A stretch of DNA of 31,266 nt, taken from the NCBI GenBank assembly GCA_030612175.1, contig JAUWOJ010000005.1, positions 1-31,266 of the forward strand, given 5' to 3'. Shown here piece by piece: positions 22,250-29,865 of this stretch (within the stretch, counting starts at the first letter, position 1; every line of letters begins with the position of its first letter). The position numbers were made by a program, and so were the translations under genes. The notes under the pieces are model-generated. The model did not search any database. It saw only the letters and a list, made by a program, of their open reading frames with translations, and was not told the DNA's origin. This DNA is from Candidatus Bipolaricaulota bacterium. GTDB lineage: Bacteria; Bipolaricaulota; Bipolaricaulia; UBA7950; UBA9294.

Positions 22250-23410
22250 ATGAAGGCCTTACTGCTAGATGCAAAATGGGATCCGAGGCCGTCGTACAAG
22301 GTGTCGGATTGGGAGAAGAAGACGGGGAAAGCCGTTGAGGGTTTCAATGTGTGGAGAAATCCCGAACTGAAAATCACCGAGGTTCCGAATCCTAAGCCAG
22401 GTCCAGGTGAGGTCCTAATCAAGATTCATGCTTGCGGTGTCTGTGGATCGGACATGCACTTCTACGAAACCGATGACGAAAACTACATCCTCTATCCCGG
22501 ATTGACGAAATTCCCGGCAATCCTAGGGCATGAGTTCTCCGGGGAGATCATTGAAATCGGTCCGGGCCCCGAATCAGAGGGATTCAAGGTTGGAGACCGA
22601 GTCACGGTAGAAGAGATGGTGTGGTGCGGATACTGCCGCCCGTGCCGCGACGGCTATCCCAACCATTGCACCAATCTCGAGGAGCTCGGATTCACAGTTG
22701 ACGGGGCCATGGCCGAATACATCGTCGTCCCGATTAAGCTTTGCTGGAGTATCGATTCGATCTTCGAGCGCTACGCTGATGAGAAGCTGGCATGGGACGT
22801 TGCCGCTACCACTGAGCCAACCTGCGTTGCCTATAACACGATCTTCGAGCGAGCCGGGGGATTCCGGCCAGGGGCCTATGTCGCCATCTATGGCGCCGGG
22901 GCGATCGGCCTCGCTGCCATCCAGCTTTGCAAGGCGGCCGGTGCAGCCAAGGTTTTCTCATTCGAGATTTCGCCGCAACGACGCGAGCTCGCCAAAGTGG
23001 TGGGGGCCGACCATGTGTTCAACCCGCTTGAAGTTTCGCCATCTGAGGTCATCATGGAGCTGACCAAGAGCGAGGGCACTGATCTGTCGGTCGAGGCAGC
23101 AGGCGCACCGGACAAGACGATTCCCGAAATGGAAAAGACCATCGCCATCAATGGAAAGGTGGCGCAAGTAGGACGAGCGGCCGTGCGCGTGCCGATGTAT
23201 CTGGAAACATTCCAGGTTCGACGTGGGTCGCTATTTGGTGCGCAGGGCCATTCTGGGCACGCCATCTTCCCTTCGGTCATCCGCATGGCGGGCGCAGGTC
23301 TAATCGACAACTCAAAGATCATCACGGCACGCTTTCCGCTCGATCAGGCTGTCGAAGCAATCGGCCAGTCTGTCAAGAGGGAAGACGGAAAGATCATTAT
23401 TCATCCGTAA
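22250..23410 (+). CDS. iolM: scyllo-inosose 3-dehydrogenase (IolM, zinc alcohol-dehydrogenase family)
   Basis: Medium-chain zinc dehydrogenase expected to oxidise scyllo-inosose to 3-dehydro-scyllo-inosose. The 386-residue protein has catalytic zinc residues Cys65 (GVCGSD) and His94-Glu95 (LGHEFSG), four structural-zinc cysteines at 126, 129, 132 and 140, and the NAD motif GAGAIGL (about 215-221). It shares distinctive segments with Thermotoga maritima TM0412 as I recall it: AKWDPRP (8-14), YILYPGLT (79-86), WCGYCRPC (125-132), PNHC-NLEELGF, and QGHSGHA near 340. The ATG is 4 bases after a G-run. It is first in the operator-3 transcript. Confidence 0.9.
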   Translation: MKALLLDAKWDPRPSYKVSDWEKKTGKAVEGFNVWRNPELKITEVPNPKPGPGEVLIKIHACGVCGSDMHFYETDDENYILYPGLTKFPAILGHEFSGEIIEIGPGPESEGFKVGDRVTVEEMVWCGYCRPCRDGYPNHCTNLEELGFTVDGAMAEYIVVPIKLCWSIDSIFERYADEKLAWDVAATTEPTCVAYNTIFERAGGFRPGAYVAIYGAGAIGLAAIQLCKAAGAAKVFSFEISPQRRELAKVVGADHVFNPLEVSPSEVIMELTKSEGTDLSVEAAGAPDKTIPEMEKTIAINGKVAQVGRAAVRVPMYLETFQVRRGSLFGAQGHSGHAIFPSVIRMAGAGLIDNSKIITARFPLDQAVEAIGQSVKREDGKIIIHP

Positions 23411-23425
23411 CGGATAGGAGGACAA

Positions 23426-24520
23426 ATGGCCAAGTGGCTTACAACGGAACTTCCTCAAGTTGTATTTGAGAATTCCCAAGTTGGACGGTTGAAGAAAGAA
23501 GTCTGGGATGCCTCGGAGGAGGAGATTGACAAGATCCTTGCCGAGTATGGCATCCCCGCACCCTCGGAGATGGTAAAACCCGGATCCTACATTCAGACAA
23601 CCCCCCGAGCGCAGGTCGTGGAGAACCGGCGCAAGAACGACATTGTGATCATTCCCGTTGCTTCTACCGAGCGGCATGGTGATCACTCCTGCTCCGGGCA
23701 TGACCTGTTTCAGGTGACGCAACTCATCGAAGGGGTGAGGAGGCACACGGAGAAGAAGGGATATCCAGTGAACCTTGTCCTCTCGCCACTCAACTACGGC
23801 GGGCACCCATACCACCATGTGGGAATGCCGGGGACGGTGATCATGCCCGAGGAAGTGGTGCGGGAAACGCTGATTAACACAATGCTCGGGCTGTGGAACG
23901 ACGGCTTCCGCAAGCAACTTATCGTGAACAACCATGGGCAACTGTGGATGCTCGAATCGGCGCTGCATGAATTTATGTACCGCTATCAGCTTCCAGGGAT
24001 CTACCAGATCTTCGACTGGCACCGCTGTGTACGTGAGTTCTTTGTCCCCTGCGAGAGAACCGGTTGGGAGACGGACTTTATCCACTCTGCCGAAGCGGAA
24101 ACCTCGCTCGGACTGCTCCTCTTCCCTAAAGGGATGATCGATATGAGGCACGCCGTAGGCGGGGAAGGTAAGAGCTACCTTCCTGGTGGACACTTCGACA
24201 CCTCAGTCGACCCGTACAACCGCCCGCATCGTTGGTCAGAGGCAGAGGGCCAGGTTGCGATCGAGCTCGCGGCCGTGCCGCACGGCTCTGTTGGGAAACC
24301 TGAACTGGCTGACCCGAAGAAGGCAAAGCGGCCGGTAGCCGCGATCCTTCGTTATCTAACCCTTGTCCACGATGAGATCCTGGAAGCATTCCCACCAGGA
24401 AAGCTTCCTCCGGTGGAGGAGATAACCACACGCACCGAAAAGGAGATGGAACCCTACCTGAGAGAGCCTGGCTCTCCGGGTTGGAAGCCGGTCTATGCAC
24501 TGCCCCGACGAGGGTTCTAG
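23426..24520 (+). CDS. iolN: 3-dehydro-scyllo-inosose hydrolase (IolN, creatininase superfamily)
   Basis: Metal-dependent hydrolase expected to open the diketo-inositol ring to 5-keto-L-gluconate. The 364-residue protein shows the creatininase-fold metal motif as STERHGDH (80-87, with Glu82, His84 and His87) and GHD (Asp93), the HHVGMPGT segment (130-137), and NNHGQ (168-172, His170) in place of the usual NGHGG. It is longer than ordinary creatininases (about 250), with an N-terminal extension of about 60 residues before the fold and a C-terminal extension, as in TM0413-type proteins. AGGAGG lies 4 bases before the ATG; iolM ends 15 bases upstream. Specific function depends on the iolM/iolO context and remembered similarity. 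Confidence 0.85.
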   Translation: MAKWLTTELPQVVFENSQVGRLKKEVWDASEEEIDKILAEYGIPAPSEMVKPGSYIQTTPRAQVVENRRKNDIVIIPVASTERHGDHSCSGHDLFQVTQLIEGVRRHTEKKGYPVNLVLSPLNYGGHPYHHVGMPGTVIMPEEVVRETLINTMLGLWNDGFRKQLIVNNHGQLWMLESALHEFMYRYQLPGIYQIFDWHRCVREFFVPCERTGWETDFIHSAEAETSLGLLLFPKGMIDMRHAVGGEGKSYLPGGHFDTSVDPYNRPHRWSEAEGQVAIELAAVPHGSVGKPELADPKKAKRPVAAILRYLTLVHDEILEAFPPGKLPPVEEITTRTEKEMEPYLREPGSPGWKPVYALPRRGF

Positions 24521-25309
24521 ATGCGTAATTGGCCACTGGGGTTGATCGTTCCCTTGCAGGACCCTACCCCGTTCTCTCCGTTTGCCCCGGGAAACTGGAG
24601 ACAGGCGCTGAGACGAGTCAAGACTGCAGGCTACGATGGCGTTGAGCTAGCGATAACCAACCCCGCCAGGATTAATCCTGATACGACCAAGAAGGCCCTC
24701 GAATCTGAGGGCCTTCGACTCCTTTCTATAACCACCGGTCAAGCGGCGGGATTGGAGGGGCTATCCCTCGCTAGTCCTGACGAGCGGATTCGTCGTCGAA
24801 CAATCGAGCGGATAGAGGCTCATATGGATTTAGCTAGGCGTTTTGGCGCAGTGGTGATCGTTGGTTCGCTGCGCGGTGCAGATGGTGGGATCAAGTTGCT
24901 CACTGAGGCGCTGCGCGAATGCGCGAAGCATGCTCCCGAAGTTAGGCTCGCCCTTGAGCCACTCAATCGTTATGAATCCCGGCTGGTGAATACGGTCGCC
25001 GAAGCTCTTGACGTGATTGAGGAGGTGGGGGCGGATAATCTAGGAATCCTGTTCGACACGTTCCATACCAACATCGAAGAGGTCTTGGTCGGTGAGGCGA
25101 TCCGCGCCGCCGAGGACAGACTGTTGCACGTCCATCTTGCCGACTCCAATCGCTTCGTCCCCGGGTATGGACACCTGGATTTCGCGCAGGTGTGGGATGC
25201 GCTTGATGCAATATGTTATCAGCAAGCGCTAGTAGTCGAAGCGCTTCCTGAACCTAGTACAGAGGCCCTTTTGAATGCACCGGCAAGACTGAGAGGAGAA
25301 AGGAAATGA
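24521..25309 (+). CDS. iolO: 5-keto-L-gluconate epimerase (IolO-like, xylose-isomerase fold)
   Basis: TIM-barrel epimerase expected to convert 5-keto-L-gluconate to D-tagaturonate. The 262-residue protein has the tagatose-3-epimerase-like metal site Glu146 (ALEPLNRYES), Asp179 and His182 (LFDTFHTNIEE), His205 (HVHLADSNR) and Glu240. The LFDTFHTNIEE and HLADSNRFVPGYGHLDF segments are the common signature of the D-tagatose 3-epimerase-related group that includes TM0416. The ATG follows the iolN stop without a gap, with GAGGG 8 bases upstream; the stop overlaps uxaE (ATGA). Position between iolN and uxaE is the strongest support. Confidence 0.85.
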   Translation: MRNWPLGLIVPLQDPTPFSPFAPGNWRQALRRVKTAGYDGVELAITNPARINPDTTKKALESEGLRLLSITTGQAAGLEGLSLASPDERIRRRTIERIEAHMDLARRFGAVVIVGSLRGADGGIKLLTEALRECAKHAPEVRLALEPLNRYESRLVNTVAEALDVIEEVGADNLGILFDTFHTNIEEVLVGEAIRAAEDRLLHVHLADSNRFVPGYGHLDFAQVWDALDAICYQQALVVEALPEPSTEALLNAPARLRGERK

Positions 25310-26733
25310 CGATTCATGATCTTCCTGCCAAGTGGCGAATCTATGAGCAGTCGCTTCAGAAGAAAGGTGGCGCTGTCTTCTGCTTGGTGAAGCGATCAGA
25401 TGGGGAGAAGGCGCTCTATGTTCAGGGAGAATCCCCGTTCTCTAGAGGCGAACCCTTTGCCAATGGGAATCTCTATTGGCTTACTCCGCAGACGGCGTTT
25501 GATCTCGCGCAGGTTTTTTCGTGGTTGGCCCCACAGTGTATCCCTGCCGAGCGGCCTAGCTTCGGATTCGGTGACCGGTTGGGACTCGCCACCCCGGGAC
25601 ACATCCGCGCCGTTCGGGGGACCAGCGCATTCCCGGTCTTCGCCCAGCAGTCGGTACGGGAGAACAGTCGCACTGGACGCACGTTTGCCGAAGTTCTGGC
25701 AAGTGCGATCTTCGGCACATTTCAGGAAGGATACAACGGTGGATTTGGCGCAGATGCCGATCACCTGAAGCGAGTAGAGGATGCACTTGAGGCGGCGGAA
25801 ATCGGGTACACGTTCTTTACCTGCGATCCGTCAGAACACGTGGTTAGAGTGGAGAAAATGGGAGACGAGGAACTGCGGCAAAGGTTCTCCGCCTTAGACT
25901 GGGCCGATGAATGGAGACAAGAGTACCTCAATCGTCCGTTTCCGATCGCGAAACTCGGTGAACTTCGATTCACCGAAGATACGCTCTTCCGCGCCGCACT
26001 CAAGTATGGCGCTGCAATCGAGTTTGCCGACAGGATGTATCGTGGACTCACCGAGCGCCTTTCTCAAAGGTTTGACTATGAGGTCTCTGTTGATGAAACT
26101 GATTTCCCGACGAGCCCGCTCGAACACCTGTTTGTGGTCCGTGAACTGCACCGGCGAGAGGTGGAGTTTGTAAGCCTTGCCCCGCGGTTCGTCGGGGCGA
26201 TGGAGAAGGGGGTGCACTGGCAGGGTGACCTTGATCAGTTCGAGCGAGAGCTTCACGCCCACGCCGCCATCGCTCGCTCTTTAGGAAGCTATCGGCTTAG
26301 CCTTCACTCCGGGTCGGACAAGTTCACCCTGTACCCGCTACTGGCGGAAGAGACCAATGGTCTGTGGCACGTGAAGACAGCTGGTACGAGTTACCTTGTC
26401 GCCCTGGAGGTGATCGCACGGAATGATCCCTCCTTCTTTCGTGAGATCATGCACCTGTCGCTGTCCGCATTTGCCTCAGACAAACAAAGCTACCAAATCT
26501 CTGCCGACCCGGCGCGTATCCCGCCACTTCATTCTGTTTCAGATGATGACCTTACACAGCTGGTGGCAAAGCATGATAGTCGGCAGGTGCTGCACATTGG
26601 ATTCGGCTCCGTTCTTAGTGAATTGGGAGATAAACTGAATGAGATCCTTGCTTCCCACGAACAGGAGCATTACGCTTGTCTCGCGCGCCATCTCGCGCGG
26701 CACCTGCAGGGATTGGAGGTGAATAATGAATGA
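25306..26733 (+). CDS. uxaE: D-tagaturonate epimerase (UxaE family)
   Basis: 475-residue protein of the tagaturonate-fructuronate epimerase family, first described in Thermotoga, expected to turn D-tagaturonate into D-fructuronate. It has the family's length and characteristic stretches: FGFGDRLGLATPGH (about 86-99), FGADADHLK (147-155), SVDETDFPTSP (about 260-270) and SLHSGSDKFTLYP (about 332-344). It overlaps iolO by 4 bases and the SDR gene by 8 bases, so it is firmly part of the same transcript. Its presence directly after iolO extends the inositol route into hexuronate catabolism. I have no motif-level proof of the epimerised carbon. Confidence 0.85.
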   Translation: MTIHDLPAKWRIYEQSLQKKGGAVFCLVKRSDGEKALYVQGESPFSRGEPFANGNLYWLTPQTAFDLAQVFSWLAPQCIPAERPSFGFGDRLGLATPGHIRAVRGTSAFPVFAQQSVRENSRTGRTFAEVLASAIFGTFQEGYNGGFGADADHLKRVEDALEAAEIGYTFFTCDPSEHVVRVEKMGDEELRQRFSALDWADEWRQEYLNRPFPIAKLGELRFTEDTLFRAALKYGAAIEFADRMYRGLTERLSQRFDYEVSVDETDFPTSPLEHLFVVRELHRREVEFVSLAPRFVGAMEKGVHWQGDLDQFERELHAHAAIARSLGSYRLSLHSGSDKFTLYPLLAEETNGLWHVKTAGTSYLVALEVIARNDPSFFREIMHLSLSAFASDKQSYQISADPARIPPLHSVSDDDLTQLVAKHDSRQVLHIGFGSVLSELGDKLNEILASHEQEHYACLARHLARHLQGLEVNNE

Positions 26734-27532
26734 GTTTGAAGGAAGAGTTGCTGTCATCACTGGTGGGGCAGGCGTCCTCTGCTCAGCGATCGCTGAAGGG
26801 ATGGCGCGAGAGAACGCAAGAGTTGTTCTCCTCGATATCGATGAGACGAGAGCGGAAGAAACGTTGGCCCGCGTGCGCGCGGCGGGGAGCGATGGACTGT
26901 TCATCAAGACGAGCGTCCTTTCCCGCAATGAGCTAAACGATGCGACAAGACGCACGGTTGAGACATTCGGACGTATCGACTTCCTTGTGAATGGTGCCGG
27001 AGGAAATCGTCCGAAAGCGACGACCAGCGCAGAAGTCCCCTTCTTCGATCTGCCGGAAGAGGCAATCAGGTTCACCTTCGACCTTAACTTCATGGGAACA
27101 TTCCTTGCCAGTCAGGCTATGGCAAAGGTAATGGCTGAGCAGAAAGGAGGATCGATCGTGAATATCGCATCGATGAGCGCGATCAGGCCGCTTACCCGCA
27201 TCCCGGCCTACTCCGCGGCCAAGGCAGCCGTAGCCAACTTTACCCAGTGGCTGGCGGTGCACATGGCGCAGGAATATTCGCCTCGCATCCGTGTAAACGC
27301 GATAGCCCCCGGCTTCTTCCTCACCGCGCAGAATCGGTTCTTGTTGAAGGATGATGATGATGAATTGACCGCGCGTGGTCGACAGATCATCGACCACACA
27401 CCAACGGGGCGATTTGGAACGTCGGAAGACCTGATCGGTATAGTTAACTGGCTGTTGTCAGAAGCGGCTGAGTTCGTCACTGGAATCATCGTACCCATCG
27501 ATGGAGGCTTCTCCGCGTACTCCGGAGTGTAG
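26726..27532 (+). CDS. SDR oxidoreductase, probable D-mannonate oxidoreductase (fructuronate reductase)
   Basis: Short-chain dehydrogenase of 268 residues: cofactor loop TGGAGVL (12-18), Asp37 at the end of strand 2 (favouring NAD), NGAGG (89-93), catalytic Ser151 or Ser149, Tyr162 and Lys166 (YSAAK). NAIAPGFFLTAQNR (about 190-203) recalls the SDR-type D-mannonate oxidoreductases such as Bacillus UxuB. Given uxaE just before it, reduction of D-fructuronate to D-mannonate is the natural role, using NADH from the IolG and IolM steps. Start: ATG 26726, with GGAGG 6 bases upstream, inside the uxaE end. The phosphofructokinase gene starts 8 bases after its stop. Confidence 0.8.
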   Translation: MNEFEGRVAVITGGAGVLCSAIAEGMARENARVVLLDIDETRAEETLARVRAAGSDGLFIKTSVLSRNELNDATRRTVETFGRIDFLVNGAGGNRPKATTSAEVPFFDLPEEAIRFTFDLNFMGTFLASQAMAKVMAEQKGGSIVNIASMSAIRPLTRIPAYSAAKAAVANFTQWLAVHMAQEYSPRIRVNAIAPGFFLTAQNRFLLKDDDDELTARGRQIIDHTPTGRFGTSEDLIGIVNWLLSEAAEFVTGIIVPIDGGFSAYSGV

Positions 27533-27540
27533 GAAGAGAG

Positions 27541-28821
27541 ATGAACAACGTTGTCATAGCACAGTCGGGAGGTCCTACCGCAGTGATCAATTCGTCCCTT
27601 CTCGGGGTGGTGGAGGCTTGCCGGAGCTATCCGGAGCGCTTCGGAAAGCTCTACGCTGCCTATCATGGGATCGAAGGGGTTCTTAAGGAGGAGTTTCTTG
27701 ACCTGTCGGGACAGCCTGAGGAGGAGCTTGCGCTGCTACGTACCACGCCGGCTGCTGGAGCGATCGGAACCTGCCGCTACAAGATAAGACCGGAACAGAT
27801 CGAAGATCTGGAGCGGATTGTTGATGTCTTTCGTGCGCAGAGAATCGGCTTCTTCTTCTATATTGGCGGGAATGACTCCATGGATACGGCAAACAGGGTG
27901 AGCAAGCTTGCGCAACAGAACGGGCTGGATATTGTCTGCGTCGGTGTTCCAAAAACGATCGACAACGACCTCGGCGATCAAGAATTCATGTTGATCGACC
28001 ATACGCCGGGGTACGGATCGACTGCGCGGTACTGGGCGCACATGATCCGGAATCTCAACGAGGAGAATCGTGGCTCGTGTTGCTCTGATCCGGTGTTGGT
28101 AGTGCAGGCAATGGGGCGGCGGATCGGCTTCATCCCGGCCGCGGCGCGCCTCGCCGATCCGGAGCGCGAAATGCCGCTACAAATATATCTTCCCGAAGCT
28201 GAATCTACCCTGCCAGAGCTCGCAGAGAACGTGAACCAGGAACTGCGGCGCTCCGGACGTGCAATCGTCGTGGTGAGCGAGGGGTTCAACGTGGGGAACC
28301 TTGGAGAGAGTAGAGACTTGTTCGGGCACACACAATTCAGCGCAAGCGAGACGTCGGTGGCACAAATTGTCGTCAACTACCTAAACCGAAATGGGTTGGC
28401 CGTTCGTGGCACAGCGCGGGGGCAGATCCCGGGGACAGACCAGCGCGACGCGATAATCTACGCCTCCACGGTTGACCTGGAAGAGGCCTATTCGGTTGGA
28501 TGGCACGCAGTGAAGATTGCCGTTACGGAGGGCACAGGCCATATGGCGACAATCGTGCGTGATCCGGGATTGGACTATACCATCTCGTATAACAAGGCTC
28601 CACTTGCAGAGATGGCCAACTCCGAACGGCTCTTCCCCAAAGAGTGGATTGCGCCAAGCGGGACTGACATAACCGATGAATTCCTGCATTATGCCCGTCC
28701 ACTGATTGGTGAGGGTGGGCCAAGTGTTCCTCTCGTCGATGGGCTGCAACGCTTCGCCCGTTTGAAGCCTCTGTTCGCTGAGAAGAAATGTCCGGCGTAT
28801 ATCCCTTGGGAGTACCGGTGA
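27541..28821 (+). CDS. pfp: 6-phosphofructokinase, PPi-dependent type
   Basis: 426-residue phosphofructokinase-family enzyme. It starts NNVVIAQSGGPTAVINSSLLG. In the active site GGND (109-112) has Asp112 where ATP-dependent enzymes have Gly, and PKTIDND (137-143) has Lys138 where ATP enzymes have Gly; this pair marks pyrophosphate as phosphate donor. Asp141 is the catalytic base. Length and style fit TM0289-type PPi enzymes, not the 320-residue E. coli PfkA. It lies 8 bases after the SDR stop with AGGAAG in front, so it is co-transcribed with the inositol genes, where its role (glycolytic flux or another phosphorylated sugar) is not evident. Confidence 0.9.
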   Translation: MNNVVIAQSGGPTAVINSSLLGVVEACRSYPERFGKLYAAYHGIEGVLKEEFLDLSGQPEEELALLRTTPAAGAIGTCRYKIRPEQIEDLERIVDVFRAQRIGFFFYIGGNDSMDTANRVSKLAQQNGLDIVCVGVPKTIDNDLGDQEFMLIDHTPGYGSTARYWAHMIRNLNEENRGSCCSDPVLVVQAMGRRIGFIPAAARLADPEREMPLQIYLPEAESTLPELAENVNQELRRSGRAIVVVSEGFNVGNLGESRDLFGHTQFSASETSVAQIVVNYLNRNGLAVRGTARGQIPGTDQRDAIIYASTVDLEEAYSVGWHAVKIAVTEGTGHMATIVRDPGLDYTISYNKAPLAEMANSERLFPKEWIAPSGTDITDEFLHYARPLIGEGGPSVPLVDGLQRFARLKPLFAEKKCPAYIPWEYR

Positions 28822-28962
28822 GAGACTATCGAAACGGCAAAGACAAACTGCAACGCTAGACGGAATGTAGTGTCCGATCTTGCCCTGCAGGGTCCTTGTC
28901 CGACATTAGACAACGTTGCAGATAAGCTGTAACACTACAGGCTACAGAGAAAAAGAGGATTC
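28822..28962 (+). other. Intergenic region with paired inverted repeats
   Basis: Between the phosphofructokinase and HAD genes. CTGCAACG (28848-28855) is the reverse complement of CGTTGCAG (28914-28921), and TGTAGTGT (28866-28873) of ACACTACA (28932-28939). The two pairs interleave with the same 66-base offset, so they could form a pseudoknot-like RNA or mark protein sites. A palindrome CCCTGCAGGG lies at 28883-28892 and CAACGTTG at 28911-28918. No clear T-run terminator or sigma70 promoter was found. Confidence 0.35.
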
Positions 28963-29865
28963 ATGGACTACAAGAAGCGACTTGAGAATTTCCATCCGAC
29001 CAAGGACTTCCTCATCTGTATCGATTCTGATGGCTGTGCGTTCGACACGATGGGGATCAAACAGAGGGAATGCTTCTGCCCGTGGATGATAGCCTACTTC
29101 GACCTGCAGCCAGTGGCGGAGGCAGCGCGGGAGTGCAAGGAGTTTGCCGATCTCTACTCCAAGACTCGGGGGGTGAACAGGCACGTGACGATCAAGCGCA
29201 TCCTCACGGAACTGTTACCCGCGCACCCGCAAACCAAAGCACTCGGATTTCAGGTTCCCCAGTTTCCCCACTACTTCGCCTGGGTGGATGATCCGGGAAG
29301 CCTCCTATCAAACGACGGCCTAAAAAGAGCAATCGACTCTACAGAGGATCGCCGAGCGAGAGCGGAACTCGCGCATGCTCTGGAATGGGCAGAGCGGGTG
29401 AACTGGGCGGTAAAGGAGATTGTAAAAGGGATACCGCCGTTTCCTCATGTGCGTCAATCATTGGAACAGATGAAAGACAAGGCGGATATGATCGTTGTAT
29501 CAGCCACGCCTCTGGAAGCGCTAGAGCGAGAATGGGCAGAGCATGACGTTGCTTGCCACACTGCCCTCATTTGTGGGCAGGAGATGGGGACAAAGAAAGA
29601 CCAGATCGCGGCGGCGGCCCCCCATTACCCAGAGAGGAACGTCCTCATGATTGGGGACGCCCCCGGCGATATGCAGGCGGCCAAGGCGAACAGGGCGCTC
29701 TTCTACCCGATCGTCCCCCGAGACGAGATTGCCGCGTGGAAGCTGTTCTACGAGGAAGGAATGGAGCGGTTCCTCGTCGGTACCTACGCGGGCGAGTATG
29801 AGAAGATGTTGATTGAGCGGTTCGAGGCGGCGCTCCCTGAGCGTCCGCCGTGGGAGGTAAACTAA
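28963..29865 (+). CDS. HAD-superfamily hydrolase, probable phosphatase
   Basis: 300-residue HAD hydrolase with motif I DSDGCAFD (nucleophile Asp21, general acid Asp23), a helical cap of about 120 residues, motif II Ser180 (VVSATP), motif III lysine (Lys211/Lys212 in GTKKDQ), and motif IV GDAPGD (Asp232, Asp236). All catalytic positions are present. The cap type suggests a small phosphorylated substrate. Substrate unknown; an inositol phosphate or a sugar phosphate from this locus is possible if the transporter brings in a phosphorylated inositol. AGAGGA lies 3 bases before the ATG. Its stop shares one base with the 6-phosphogluconate dehydrogenase start. Confidence 0.85.
   Translation: MDYKKRLENFHPTKDFLICIDSDGCAFDTMGIKQRECFCPWMIAYFDLQPVAEAARECKEFADLYSKTRGVNRHVTIKRILTELLPAHPQTKALGFQVPQFPHYFAWVDDPGSLLSNDGLKRAIDSTEDRRARAELAHALEWAERVNWAVKEIVKGIPPFPHVRQSLEQMKDKADMIVVSATPLEALEREWAEHDVACHTALICGQEMGTKKDQIAAAAPHYPERNVLMIGDAPGDMQAAKANRALFYPIVPRDEIAAWKLFYEEGMERFLVGTYAGEYEKMLIERFEAALPERPPWEVN

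Noticed and set aside
23312..24193. Long antisense frame (293 codons) opposite iolM/iolN
   Set aside because: It is the mirror of well-supported IolN and IolM coding frames; its His/Pro/Arg-rich translation resembles no protein family.
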